From: Prevotella sp. | Lineage (GTDB): Bacteria > Bacteroidota > Bacteroidia > Bacteroidales > Bacteroidaceae | Direction: 5' to 3' | Assembly (NCBI GenBank): GCA_017548385.1 | Contig: JAFZAE010000018.1 | Location: forward strand, 1-53,000 | DNA: 53,000 nucleotides | Shown: positions 45,146 through 53,000 of the stretch, piece after piece | Layout of the letters: each line of letters opens with the position of its first letter | Numbering within the stretch: position 1 is the first letter of the stretch | Translations under genes and position numbers: made by a program | Notes under the pieces: generated by a model | Told to the model about the DNA's origin: nothing | Seen by the model: only the letters and a program-made list of their open reading frames with translations | Databases searched by the model: none

Positions 45146-45697
45146 ATGAAGAAAAAATTTATTTGTACTGTATGTGGTTACATACATGAAGGCCCGGAGC
45201 CACCAGAGAGATGTCCTGTATGCAAAGTTCCAGCATCCAAGTTTAAGGAAATGACCGAAGAGGCAGCCTATGCCACAGAGCATAAGATTGGCGACGGCAA
45301 GCCTGAGGGCGTTAGTGAAGAGATGATTCAAGACCTGCGTGATCACTTTAATGGTGAGTGCAGCGAGGTTGGTATGTATCTGGCTATGTCGCGCCAGGCC
45401 GACCGCGAAGGCTACCCCGAGATTGCGGAGGCATTCAAGCGCTATGCTTTTGAGGAGGCTGAGCATGCAGCTAAGTTTGCTGAACTGCTTGGTGAATGTG
45501 TCTGGGATACCAAGACCAACCTTGAGAAGCGTGCTGCAGCAGAGGCTGGAGCATGTGAGGATAAGTTCCGTATTGCCAAGAATGCCAAGGCTGCTAATTT
45601 CGATGCAATCCATGACACTGTTCATGAGATGGCCAAGGATGAGGCTCGTCACGGCGCTGGATTCGCAGGACTGCTTAAACGCTATTTCGGCAAATAA
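45146..45697 (+). CDS. Reverse rubrerythrin (NADH peroxidase)
   Basis: Peroxide-scavenging diiron protein of anaerobes. Unlike classical rubrerythrin, the rubredoxin domain is at the amino end ([25 protein letters not shown]8, C11, C23-C26 region), followed by the four-helix diiron domain with Glu/His ligands ([41 protein letters not shown]). The domain order defines the reverse type. Length 183 aa is normal. Strong promoter and terminator make it a single-gene unit. Confidence 0.95.
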   Translation: MKKKFICTVCGYIHEGPEPPERCPVCKVPASKFKEMTEEAAYATEHKIGDGKPEGVSEEMIQDLRDHFNGECSEVGMYLAMSRQADREGYPEIAEAFKRYAFEEAEHAAKFAELLGECVWDTKTNLEKRAAAEAGACEDKFRIAKNAKAANFDAIHDTVHEMAKDEARHGAGFAGLLKRYFGK

Positions 45698-45710
45698 TTG
45701 ATTTACACAT

Positions 45711-45743
45711 AAAAAACGGGACGCTTATGCGCCCCGTTTTTTT
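45711..45743 (+). terminator. Terminator of the rubrerythrin gene
   Basis: AAAAAACGGGACGC pairs with GCGCCCCGTTTTTTT around TTAT with one A/C mismatch; a long T-run follows. Confidence 0.88.
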
Positions 45744-45769
45744 ATGCTTATTAATGAATTTCCAGACCT

Positions 45770-45800
45770 TAGATTCGTTAATACGTAATAACGAAATCTA
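45770..45800. repeat. Inverted repeat TAGATTCGTTA / TAACGAAATCTA
   Basis: Two 11-12 nt arms around ATACGTAA with one extra base. Core TAATACGTAATAA resembles the core of the nested repeat near 11916. It lies just outside the pgk stop codon. Confidence 0.6.
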
Positions 45801-45813
45801 CAAACTAAATCTG

Positions 45814-47061
45814 TTATGCCTCTATGGCAGCTACGCCTGGAAGCACTTTGCCCTCGATTGCCTCAAGCAGTGCACCACCACCAGTGGAGATATATGACAC
45901 TTGGTCGGCCATACCAAATTTGTTGATGCAAGCCACTGAGTCACCACCACCAATCAGTGAGAAAGCACCATTGGCTGTTGCCTCAGCGATAGCATCGGCG
46001 ATAGCCTTTGAACCACCGATGAAGTTGTCAAACTCAAACACGCCAGCAGGGCCGTTCCACAGAATAGTCTTGGCATCCTTGATGGCATCTGCAAACAATT
46101 TGCGAGTCTCAGGACCTGCGTCAAGGCCTTCCCAACCTTCTGGAATGTCGTTGGCGGGACATACTTGTGTGTTGGCGTCATTAGCAAAAGCGTCAGCAGC
46201 GATACAGTCAGTGCCCAATACGAGGTTCACACCATTCTCCTTGGCTTTTTCGATAACGGCAAGTGCAACGTCTAATTTGTCATCTTCGCAGATAGAATTA
46301 CCAATCTTGCCACCTTGTGCCTTTGCGAAGGTGTAGGTCATTCCACCACAAAGAATAAGGTTGTCAACCTTGCCAAGAAGATTCTCGATAATACCAATCT
46401 TAGTGGAAACTTTCGAACCACCCATAATGGCAGTGAACGGGCGTTTGATGTTGCCAAGCACATTGTCAACGGCTTTCACCTCTTTCTCCATCAGATAGCC
46501 CAGCATTTTGCTATCTTTGTCGAAGAACTCGTCAATCACGGCGGTGGAAGCGTGCTTGCGGTGAGCAGTACCGAAGGCATCCATTACATAACAGTCAGCA
46601 TAGCTTGCCAATACTTTGGCAAATTCTTTCTGGCTCTTCTTCATAGCCTTCTTTGCATCATCGTATGCAGGGTCGTCCTTCTCAATGCTTACTGGCTTGC
46701 CTTCCTCTTCAGGATAGAAGCGGAGGTTCTCGAGCAGCAGCACCTCACCGGGCTGAAGGGCATCAGCGGCTTCCTTTGCCTTGGCACAGTCGGGAGCAAA
46801 TTTAACAGCAGTTCCTAATGCAGCGGAAACAGCGTCAACAATTTGGCTCAGGGAGAACTTGGCGTTCACCTTGCCTTTTGGTTTGCCCATGTGCGACATG
46901 ATAATCAGAGCACCACCATCAGACAGAATCTTTTTCAGAGTGGGAAGAGCACCACGAATACGGGTGTCATCGGTTACCTTACCATTCTCATCCAGGGGGA
47001 CATTGAAGTCCACACGTACGATTGCCTTCTTGCCGGCAAAGTTGTATTGATCAATTGTCAT
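45814..47061 (-). CDS. pgk: Phosphoglycerate kinase
   Basis: Glycolytic enzyme converting 1,3-bisphosphoglycerate and ADP to 3-phosphoglycerate and ATP. It begins [20 protein letters not shown] and shows [29 protein letters not shown], the hinge [16 protein letters not shown] (about 230-245) and the nucleotide end [15 protein letters not shown]. The reading frame continues upstream to 47145, but a -7 box lies there, so the ATG at 47061 is right and the protein is 415 aa, as usual. Confidence 0.97.
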   Translation of the reverse strand: MTIDQYNFAGKKAIVRVDFNVPLDENGKVTDDTRIRGALPTLKKILSDGGALIIMSHMGKPKGKVNAKFSLSQIVDAVSAALGTAVKFAPDCAKAKEAADALQPGEVLLLENLRFYPEEEGKPVSIEKDDPAYDDAKKAMKKSQKEFAKVLASYADCYVMDAFGTAHRKHASTAVIDEFFDKDSKMLGYLMEKEVKAVDNVLGNIKRPFTAIMGGSKVSTKIGIIENLLGKVDNLILCGGMTYTFAKAQGGKIGNSICEDDKLDVALAVIEKAKENGVNLVLGTDCIAADAFANDANTQVCPANDIPEGWEGLDAGPETRKLFADAIKDAKTILWNGPAGVFEFDNFIGGSKAIADAIAEATANGAFSLIGGGDSVACINKFGMADQVSYISTGGGALLEAIEGKVLPGVAAIEA

Positions 47062-47110
47062 AGATAATAAAAAATTATAATTGTAAAATGTCCTCTTATT
47101 AAAAACCATG

Positions 47111-47118
47111 CAAAGGTA
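47111..47118 (-). promoter_or_regulatory. -7 promoter element of pgk
   Basis: TACCTTTG followed by CATGG on the minus strand, 49 nt before the start. The longer frame upstream is excluded by this position. Confidence 0.7.
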
Positions 47119-47393
47119 CGATTTTTTAATGAAAAAGTGGTTCAATCTCTTCGTTTTTTTATCTCTATTTCATTGATTCTCTGTTTCAATCGTTCTTTCT
47201 TCATTCTTAAGCTGATTTTTGCAAAACCGACTTTACAAAGATTCGTCACAATTTCATCCTCTTTTTTCTATGGCTCAAGACGTATTCACATCCAATCTAT
47301 ATCCTTCCATGAAAGTGTTCTTCACCTTGTCCATAATATAATAAATCCTTATCTTTATCCGTTTTACTATTATAAAACCACGTTTCAATCACC

Positions 47394-48608
47394 ATGAATC
47401 AAGTTACCATTCTCTTGAAAAAATGGGCTGACACTAGCCTTGTTCTGAGAATTCTCATTGGTCTGGTCTTCGGTGCAGTCTTAGGACTCGTAGCCCCCCA
47501 ATGGACAGGCATTGCCATTCTCGGACAAGTCTTTGTAAGTGCATTGAAAGCCATTGCCCCTGTGTTGGTGGCTGTGTTGGTCATGTCGTCCATCGCACGG
47601 GCGGGTAAGGGACTTGGCGCACGGTTTCGGATTGTTGTGTCGGAATATTTGCTTAGCACGTTTGTTGCGGCCATTCTTGCAGTGGTTGGGAGTTTTTTGT
47701 TTCCCGTCACACTCCAACTCACGGATGTGGCGACAGAAGAGGCTCCGGGTGCTTTGACGGATGTTTTTACCAATCTGTTGACAAACATGGTTGCAAATCC
47801 GCTGATGTCTGCATCAAACGCCAACTATATTGGTATTCTCTTTTGGGCTATTATTTTTGGACTGGCACTGAAGAAAATTGCCAGTCCAACAACCATCAAT
47901 GTGATACATGATTTTGCGGAGGTCATTTCACAAGCGGTGAAATGGGTGATACAATTCGCTCCTTTTGGTATTCTTGGATTAGTTTTTGCTTCGGTATCAG
48001 AAAGCGGTTTGGAGGTTTTTACAACTTATGGACATCTGGTTTTATTGTTAGTGGGATGTATGCTAATTAATGCGCTTGTGTCCAACCCGTGCATATCTTA
48101 CATGATGATGCGCCGTAATCCCTATCCGCTTCTGTTTACATGTTTGAAAGAGAGTGGACTGAACGCCTTCTTTACGCGTTCCTCGGCAGCCAACATACCC
48201 ATCAACATGAACCTATGCAAAAGACTCGGACTCGATGAGGAGTTCTATTCTGTGAGCATTCCCCTCGGTGCCACTATTAACATGAATGGTGCAGCAGTGA
48301 CCATTACGGTGATGACGTTGGCTGTAGCTCATACCGTGGGAGTGGAGGTGACATTCTTCTCTGCTCTTTTTCTAGGAATTATCGCTACTTTGGGAGCCTG
48401 TGGGGCATCAGGAGTGGCAGGGGGATCATTGTTGTTGGTACCCATGGCCTGTTCTTTCTTGGGCATTGGCAACGATGTTGCCATGCAGGCTGTTGCCATT
48501 GGGTTTATCATCGGTGTAATTCAAGATTCCGTAGAGACGGCACTCAATTCCAGTGCAGATGTGTTTTTTACCGCCACTGCTGAGTATCATGATCGAAAGA
48601 GGCATTAG
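47394..48608 (+). CDS. sstT: Serine/threonine:sodium symporter
   Basis: Inner-membrane Na+-coupled importer for serine and threonine, of the dicarboxylate/amino acid:cation (DAACS) fold. Typical blocks are LVLRILIGLVFGAVLGL, FFTRSSAANIPINMNLCKRL (with R shared), IPLGATINMNGAAVTITVMT and GACGASGVAGGSLLLVPMAC. NMNGAA and the SSAANIP serine-rich hairpin are family marks of the substrate/ion site. Length 404 aa is normal. No partner gene is adjacent. Confidence 0.95.
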   Translation: MNQVTILLKKWADTSLVLRILIGLVFGAVLGLVAPQWTGIAILGQVFVSALKAIAPVLVAVLVMSSIARAGKGLGARFRIVVSEYLLSTFVAAILAVVGSFLFPVTLQLTDVATEEAPGALTDVFTNLLTNMVANPLMSASNANYIGILFWAIIFGLALKKIASPTTINVIHDFAEVISQAVKWVIQFAPFGILGLVFASVSESGLEVFTTYGHLVLLLVGCMLINALVSNPCISYMMMRRNPYPLLFTCLKESGLNAFFTRSSAANIPINMNLCKRLGLDEEFYSVSIPLGATINMNGAAVTITVMTLAVAHTVGVEVTFFSALFLGIIATLGACGASGVAGGSLLLVPMACSFLGIGNDVAMQAVAIGFIIGVIQDSVETALNSSADVFFTATAEYHDRKRH

Positions 48609-48685
48609 GTTATAGCCTTTATACGCTGACTCTTGATAATAATTTTAGTTTTTGCCACTAACAACTAACGAATAACAACCGGTTT

Positions 48686-48850
48686 CTAAGGTTTTTTCTT
48701 CGGTAGACGTTTGGCCTTCCGCAGTGCCTCTGTGATAATCCACTGCAGTTGGCCATTCGTCGACCGAAACTCGTCGGCTGCCCATGCCTCTATTGCGTCC
48801 ATGATGTCGGAATCAATTCGGAGGATAAAATTTTTAGTATTTTTTGCCAT
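48686..48850 (-). CDS. Arc-like ribbon-helix-helix DNA-binding protein (54 aa)
   Basis: ATG at 48850, stop TAG at 48686-48688. The protein starts MAKNTKNFILRIDSDIMDAI: a beta-strand (NFILRID) is followed by two helices (DIMDAIEAWAADEF; NGQLQWIITEALRKA), the ribbon-helix-helix fold of Arc/MetJ/antitoxin-type proteins, then a basic tail (KRLPKKKP). It binds DNA as a dimer in its family. It lies downstream of the SPFH gene, separated by an intergenic phrase repeat. I see no toxin next to it, so toxin-antitoxin function is not supported. It probably regulates the neighbouring membrane gene, which is inference. Confidence 0.82.
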   Translation of the reverse strand: MAKNTKNFILRIDSDIMDAIEAWAADEFRSTNGQLQWIITEALRKAKRLPKKKP

Positions 48851-48856
48851 TGGTTT

Positions 48857-48932
48857 AGAGGTGAGAGGTTAGGCAATTAGGAATTAGAAATTAGGAGTAG
48901 CTAATAACTCGTCAACTTGTCAACTCGTTAAC
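48857..48932. repeat. Intergenic phrase repeats (copy 3 plus GAGTTGAC family)
   Basis: Positions 48857-48875 read TAGAGGTGAGAGGTTAGG, a third copy of the phrase near 115 and 27840. Then ATTAGGAATTAGAAATTAGGA gives short direct repeats with one base cut. At 48905-48932 the motif ACTCGTCAACTTGTCAACTC is the reverse complement of the phrase at 40072. Confidence 0.6.
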
Positions 48933-48939
48933 TAACATT

Positions 48940-49914
48940 TTAGTGATTCAACGTTCCGGTATTTACTACGGGTTGGGCGGACTCGTCACCGCAGAGGACC
49001 ACAAGCAGATTGCTCACCATAGCGGCTTTCTTGTCGTCATCCAGTTCCACAATCTCTTCTGATGACAGCTTGTCAAGAGCCATTTTCACCATGCTGACGG
49101 CACCTTCCACGATTTTCTCTCTGGCAGTGATGATGGCGGCAGCTTGCTGACGACGGAGCATCACGGCGGCAATCTCAGGGGCGTAGGCTAGGTAATTGAT
49201 ACGCGCTTCCACCACTTCAATTCCAGCCATTGAAAGCCGCTCGTTCAATTTATCCTCCAACTGATCATTAATCTCTTCACCGCCAGAGCGCAGTGTCAGT
49301 TCTTTGTTATTGTCGTCAATATCATCATATGCAAACTGTCCTGCAACTTGTCGCAGTGCTGCATCGCTCTGAATCTTCACGAAGTTTTCCAGTGCGTGCA
49401 TGATGCCTTTAGTAGTAGTTGCACCAGCATTAGTAGCCATGGTTTGTGAGTCGACTTCAAACATTGCTTTGTAGGTATCCTTCAACTTCCATACCATCAC
49501 CAAACCAATCATCACGGGATTTCCAACCTTGTCGTTCACTTTAATGGGTTCGGCATCGAGGTTGCGGGCACGAAGCGATAGTTTCTTTACACTATAAAAA
49601 GGATTGATCCAATAAAATCCATCTTTTGTGAATGTACCGCTATATTTACCAAACCATGTTGTCACACGGGCAGTGTTTGGTTCGACCATTAGAAATCCAC
49701 ACCACATTATTATATTACAGAGCAACAGAAGTAAACTTGTAGCCAATAGAATTCCGCCCAATGTATAGCATTTCTTGTCGTCCAACAAAATGATACTATA
49801 TACCAGGCCACCCATCGAAATCAAAAACATGGCGATGTTGACAAACAACATGACGAAACCATTCACTACGACCCCTTTAAAATTAAATTCTTTTGTTTCC
49901 ATAATCTTTTTCAT
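48940..49914 (-). CDS. SPFH/band-7 domain membrane protein
   Basis: Membrane-scaffold protein of the stomatin/prohibitin type. Two amino-terminal helices (GVVVNGFVMLFVNIAMFLIS; GGILLATSLLLLLCNIIMW) anchor it, followed by the SPFH domain (VEPNTARVTTWFGKYSGTF onward) and coiled-coil part with the family block GIEVVEARINYLAYAPEIAA. The carboxyl end is VVNTGTLNH. Frame is open to 49965, but a -7 box TATCTTTG (49943-49936) excludes that start; ATG 49914 is chosen. Members gather membrane partners such as proteases; partner unknown here. The Arc-like gene follows. Confidence 0.9.
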   Translation of the reverse strand: MKKIMETKEFNFKGVVVNGFVMLFVNIAMFLISMGGLVYSIILLDDKKCYTLGGILLATSLLLLLCNIIMWCGFLMVEPNTARVTTWFGKYSGTFTKDGFYWINPFYSVKKLSLRARNLDAEPIKVNDKVGNPVMIGLVMVWKLKDTYKAMFEVDSQTMATNAGATTTKGIMHALENFVKIQSDAALRQVAGQFAYDDIDDNNKELTLRSGGEEINDQLEDKLNERLSMAGIEVVEARINYLAYAPEIAAVMLRRQQAAAIITAREKIVEGAVSMVKMALDKLSSEEIVELDDDKKAAMVSNLLVVLCGDESAQPVVNTGTLNH

Positions 49915-49935
49915 TTTGATATTATTTTGATATCG

Positions 49936-49943
49936 CAAAGATA
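49936..49943 (-). promoter_or_regulatory. -7 promoter element of the SPFH gene
   Basis: TATCTTTG followed by CG on the minus strand, with ATTG 19 nt upstream as a partial -33. Leader about 15-20 nt. Confidence 0.65.
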
Positions 49944-50047
49944 TTGCAAATGTTTGAAAAGACAATGGATTATGCGTAAACTTTAACAGAATTTAATAGA
50001 TGATTTATGGCACCACTAAAAAATAGTTAGAATGTCTATTTATCTAC

Positions 50048-50653
50048 TCATTTGCTTGTCCACTTGAACAATTTGATATTTGTTCGATGGGCCATTTCAC
50101 TGGGGTTGGTGCCTGGTTTCCCTTCGGGGACGGTCATGCTACGGCGTGAATAATAATCCTCCCAATAAGGCATGACATGACCAGATGCATCATGGAATGA
50201 CATGGGAACTTTTTCGAAAATGGGATTGTTCAACTTATCTACAAATGACAATTGAATGAGTTCCGTACAATAGATTTCATCGTCGCCTTCCTGAAAAAGA
50301 TAGTCATAGGACTTACCGACATATGAAAGGGCATTGGCGATGGATTGCTGTTTGTCGATTTTGTCACGTATCCTTCCGATATATATCCGCTCAGGGTGTT
50401 TCATCCACTTCTCCAAAGGTGTGATGACAACCCCTCGGTAGGTTGCCTCAATCACTACTGGTTCACCATTGAGACGATAGAAAATGCCCACATGGTCAAT
50501 GGGAAGACCATTTTTACTGGTTGCCTCAGTGATTGGATTACTATAGGGCGTTACATGGAAGAGTAGGTCACAGTCGCGAAGTTTTTTGATGTTTTGTGCA
50601 TGTAGGCCGATGGTCAGCAAAAATAGAACAAATAGGGTAGGGAAACGTTTCAT
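50048..50653 (-). CDS. Exported YiiX-like (permuted NlpC/P60) cysteine hydrolase
   Basis: A signal peptide (MKRFPTLFVLFLLTIGLHAQ) is followed by the YiiX/YebB-type permuted papain fold: LRDCDLLFHV (about 25-34), then PIDHVGIFYRL with the catalytic His, the acid E in VVIEATYRGV, and the cysteine in EIYCTELIQLSF. Such enzymes act on peptidoglycan peptides or lipids; the substrate here is unknown. It overlaps the stop of the upstream beta-helix gene by 4 nt (ATGA), so the two are co-translated. Length 201 aa is normal. Confidence 0.88.
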   Translation of the reverse strand: MKRFPTLFVLFLLTIGLHAQNIKKLRDCDLLFHVTPYSNPITEATSKNGLPIDHVGIFYRLNGEPVVIEATYRGVVITPLEKWMKHPERIYIGRIRDKIDKQQSIANALSYVGKSYDYLFQEGDDEIYCTELIQLSFVDKLNNPIFEKVPMSFHDASGHVMPYWEDYYSRRSMTVPEGKPGTNPSEMAHRTNIKLFKWTSK

Positions 50654-52023
50654 TTGATGATGGTTTTCTTTCCGTTGATAATATAGATTCCTTTGGGGAG
50701 TGTAGCCGATTGTTCGTGTTTCAGGCCGTGGAGGTCGTAAATGAAACTTTGCGATTTCTTATGAGATACCATTGGCGTGGCGACTTTTTCTGTCTCTCCG
50801 GCTGGCATGAATATTACTTCGCCTAATGATGCCAGGTCATTTTTGTGGAAGATGACGTTCTCAATGCTCACGCTGTCTTGCATGGCAACATTCCAAATGT
50901 TGCCTTGGGCATATACTGTATTGGCAGAGTTGTTGTATAGATCGTATAGAATACCATTGTTTCCATTGTCTAAGAAGACATTTTTTCCTGGGTTATAGTC
51001 TTCGGCGGATAATTCCACCTGTGTTTTTCCAATGTTCACTTCACCGCAGCCGATGATGGTGATGCCCCATAGGCTGCGCTCAATTCGGTTACCCGTAATC
51101 ATGGCAGTTTGCATCATATAGGGGTCATAAAGACTGATGCCACTGCCGCCGTTGTTGGGGTTACTTTCGAATTTGTTGTTTACGATATTATTGTTCTTTA
51201 TAATTACATCCATCACGCCCATGGTGGTGATGCCGTAGCGGTTGTTGGTAATGGTGCAATTTTCTATGGTGGCATGGTTACCCGAAGAACCATACCAGTT
51301 GGCAATGGCGATGCCGCCAACCATATTGAGGGTGGAGTCACCATCTACTATACAGTTGCGAATGGTGATGTCGGGGGCGGCACTGAGGTTGATTTGGGGA
51401 ATGTTGCCATTGGCCAACGAGTTGTGGCTGAACGTGCAGTCTTCTATCAAGACATTGCAGAAGAAATTTGCAGCCCCACCGATGGCTGCTTTTTGACAAT
51501 CACAGAACTGGCATCCGCTGATATGAAATTTTGCACCGTCAGTTCCCAAGAAAAGTGCACTCGAAACACCACCAACATGTTTGTTGAATGTACAATTCGT
51601 CACATTGAGGCCCATGGGTGAATAGTTCCTTAGTCCCACATATTCGAAGTCGATGTTTGACACTTCGGTGACAATTGTCTCATTTTGTATACTGATGCCG
51701 TCGCTCATGCTGTTGTCATTTGCAATGGTGAGTCTTGTGCGGGCACTTTTGCAATGCAAGTCTGCTGTTCCCTGAAGCACCAGACTGGCATTGTTTGTGA
51801 AAATCACAGTTACTCCCTCATCCATCTTAAACGAGTCGGCCACGGCAATCGTAACCGTCCCTCTGATTGTAAAGACGTTCTCATCGTTGGTCACACCGCT
51901 GCCCGTCGTTTGTGACAGTATGGCAAGACTATAAGTTTTCCCGTCACCTTGTGTCGTAAAATCTTGCCCCATGGTTATGACAAACATCAGCATGCTGGTT
52001 ATCAATAATAATATTCGTTTCAT
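50650..52023 (-). CDS. Exported right-handed beta-helix protein with T9SS-like tail
   Basis: A signal peptide (MKRILLLITSMLMFVITMGQ) precedes short repeats rich in Asn, Ile and Gly (GISIQNETIV; ATIENCTITNNRYGITTMGV; VIIKNNNIVNNKFESNPNNG), the parallel beta-helix pattern. The carboxyl end (SFIYDLHGLKHEQSATLPKG, then IYIINGKKTIIK) matches the short sorting tail of type IX secretion cargo in Prevotella-like species, so it is probably surface-exposed or released. No catalytic acid pair could be picked out, so pectate-lyase activity is not claimed. The frame is open to 52098, but the -7 box lies at that point, so ATG 52023 is used. Followed directly by the YiiX-like gene. Confidence 0.85.
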   Translation of the reverse strand: MKRILLLITSMLMFVITMGQDFTTQGDGKTYSLAILSQTTGSGVTNDENVFTIRGTVTIAVADSFKMDEGVTVIFTNNASLVLQGTADLHCKSARTRLTIANDNSMSDGISIQNETIVTEVSNIDFEYVGLRNYSPMGLNVTNCTFNKHVGGVSSALFLGTDGAKFHISGCQFCDCQKAAIGGAANFFCNVLIEDCTFSHNSLANGNIPQINLSAAPDITIRNCIVDGDSTLNMVGGIAIANWYGSSGNHATIENCTITNNRYGITTMGVMDVIIKNNNIVNNKFESNPNNGGSGISLYDPYMMQTAMITGNRIERSLWGITIIGCGEVNIGKTQVELSAEDYNPGKNVFLDNGNNGILYDLYNNSANTVYAQGNIWNVAMQDSVSIENVIFHKNDLASLGEVIFMPAGETEKVATPMVSHKKSQSFIYDLHGLKHEQSATLPKGIYIINGKKTIIK

Positions 52024-52099
52024 TTGCATCTTTTTTGTACTGGGATTCCTTACATTGAAGTACGTCCACAGAAAGGGTTGAGTTGGTATTTTTCTCATG

Positions 52100-52107
52100 C
52101 AAAGTTA
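52100..52107 (-). promoter_or_regulatory. -7 promoter element of the beta-helix/YiiX unit
   Basis: TAACTTTG followed by CATG on the minus strand. Gives a leader of about 70 nt to the ATG at 52023. It faces away from the next promoter, 33 nt off. Confidence 0.68.
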
Positions 52108-52140
52108 TAACATTTTTTTCGTTATGTCGAAAAAAATAGT

Positions 52141-52148
52141 TAACTTTG
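52141..52148 (+). promoter_or_regulatory. -7 promoter element of the nucleoside kinase gene
   Basis: TAACTTTG followed by CA, 28 nt before the start codon. Same box sequence as the divergent promoter. Confidence 0.68.
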
Positions 52149-52176
52149 CAAACTAACCATATACAATTCCCAGACT

Positions 52177-53000
52177 ATGCTTCAAATTCGATGTAAAAAC
52201 AACAATGTGACGAAGAGTTTTCCCGAAGGATGCTCTTTGATTGATGTGTATCAGGATTTCGCAGAGGAAATCAACATGCCGTTCCCCGTGGTTTCTGCCA
52301 AGGTGAACAATGCCTCACAGGGATTGAAATTCCGCCTGTTCCAAAACCGTGACGTGGAATTCCTAGATGCGCGCGAAGGTTCAGGTCACCGTGTTTATGT
52401 CCGCTCGCTATGTTTTGTGCTTTATAAAGCGGTGTGCGATGTGCTGCCGGGAAGCAAACTCTTCATCGAACATCCTATTTCCGGAGGATATTATTGCAAC
52501 CTCAAAAAGAAAGGCAATGAGAGTATTACTGCTGAGGATGTTGAGAAAATCCAACAACGCATGACGGAAATCATCAATATGGATATGCCATTTAGGCGGT
52601 TTGAAGCAACTACGGAGGAGGCATTGCGCGTATTTACGGACAGAGGATTTTTTGATAAGGTGAAACTCATCGAGACCACAGGACAGATTTACACCGACTA
52701 CTATATGCTGGGAGATACCGTCGACTATTATTATGGTCCATTGGTTCCCTCCGCCAGTTATCTGAAGGTTTGGGGACTTGAACAGTATGGTGATGGATTG
52801 CTTTTGCGAGTTCCTGACAAGAAAAATCCCATGCAATTGGCCGAGAAACGTGAGCAACCCAAAACTTATGGGATGTTTGCTGAGAAACTGAAGTGGGATA
52901 TCATTATGCGACTGTCAAATACAGGTGATGTTAACAAGGCCATTCTTAAAGGACATGCCTCAGAACTCATCCAGGTCAGCGAGGCTTTGCAAGAAAAGAA
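52177..53000 (+). CDS. Nucleoside kinase with ThrRS-like N-terminal domain (5' part only)
   Basis: Runs off the right edge after about 275 codons. It starts MLQIRCKNNNVTKSFPEGCS, a TGS-type beta-grasp domain as in threonyl-tRNA synthetase (SLIDVYQDFAEEI). A second-additional-domain-like part follows (EHPISGGYYCNLKKKGNESI; IQQRMTEIINMDMPFRRFEA). Together these precede a uridine/phosphoribulokinase-type kinase domain in the known family, but the P-loop should lie beyond the window and cannot be checked. About 550 aa is the usual full size. Cytosolic nucleotide salvage role by family. Confidence 0.85.
   Translation, partial: MLQIRCKNNNVTKSFPEGCSLIDVYQDFAEEINMPFPVVSAKVNNASQGLKFRLFQNRDVEFLDAREGSGHRVYVRSLCFVLYKAVCDVLPGSKLFIEHPISGGYYCNLKKKGNESITAEDVEKIQQRMTEIINMDMPFRRFEATTEEALRVFTDRGFFDKVKLIETTGQIYTDYYMLGDTVDYYYGPLVPSASYLKVWGLEQYGDGLLLRVPDKKNPMQLAEKREQPKTYGMFAEKLKWDIIMRLSNTGDVNKAILKGHASELIQVSEALQEK

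Noticed and set aside
47146..47393. Small plus-strand ORF between pgk and sstT
   Set aside because: Low-complexity, Phe/Ser/Ile-rich frame overlapping the pgk promoter, with no recognisable features.
48686..48850. Antitoxin of a toxin-antitoxin pair
   Set aside because: The fold fits an antitoxin, but no toxin-sized gene adjoins it on either side.

Overview
The window reads as chromosomal DNA of a gut or oral Bacteroidales, most probably a Prevotella-type member of Prevotellaceae. The support is: repeated Bacteroidetes promoters (TTTG, about 19-20 nt, TAnnTTTG) before many genes; family markers such as a GldE-type CBS protein, PPi-dependent phosphofructokinase, a reverse rubrerythrin, carboxynorspermidine decarboxylase, a DPP III with HECLGH and a T9SS-like C-terminal tail; and almost no use of Shine-Dalgarno sites. 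Species cannot be fixed from the sequence alone.

Layout. 1-1900: 3' end of a group II intron, the polyamine gene nspC and a four-gene tRNA cluster (Gly-Leu-Leu-Gly). 1931-5885: an unknown gene, then ssb, gldE, a phosphopantetheinyl transferase and an exported phytase-like esterase, tightly packed. 5879-12799 (minus): a PP2C-like phosphatase overlapping a YgiQ radical SAM gene, a small unknown gene, an exported amidase/golvesin/FN3 protein, a PlsC-like acyltransferase and a small unknown gene. 13160-19567: pfp, a membrane-anchored GH25 lysozyme, a frameshifted prmA (minus), a Tyr/Trp/Gly/Ser-rich exported protein and a FadL-type outer membrane protein. 19668-23768: an acidic unknown protein and a nitrilase-family amidase (minus), then rarA and a D-2-hydroxyacid dehydrogenase. 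23867-31495 (minus): a His-rich TonB receptor with a small His/Cys-rich membrane protein (probably metal handling), a sugar acetyltransferase, an exported flavodoxin, an MFS carrier and a GH127 arabinofuranosidase. 31546-37024 (minus): an anaerobic block with a glycyl-radical activase and its enzyme, whose active-site residues fit trans-4-hydroxyproline dehydratase (HypE/HypD), followed by the cryptic GGGtGRT protein and an Fe-S scaffold-like partner. 37616-45697 (plus): an AraC-type DNA-binding protein, DPP III, an alkylation-repair-like HEAT protein, fur-purA-hisS, a rhamnogalacturonan acetylesterase carrying a pectinesterase stub, and reverse rubrerythrin. 45814-53000: pgk, sstT, a ribbon-helix-helix protein with an SPFH membrane protein, a YiiX-like hydrolase with a beta-helix protein, and the start of a nucleoside kinase with a ThrRS-like N-terminus.

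The genes suggest an obligate anaerobe living on plant and host polymers: pectin/arabinan side-chain enzymes (GH127, CE12), hydroxyproline use by glycyl-radical chemistry, PPi-linked glycolysis, and a peroxide-reducing rubrerythrin with a Fur-family regulator for oxygen and metal stress. Best candidates for poorly described biology are the GGGtGRT/scaffold pair, the PP2C gene embedded in the ygiQ 3' end, the aromatic low-complexity secreted protein, and short intergenic phrase repeats that recur across the window and even form the start of nspC. I saw no CRISPR array, prophage, complete insertion sequence or rRNA.
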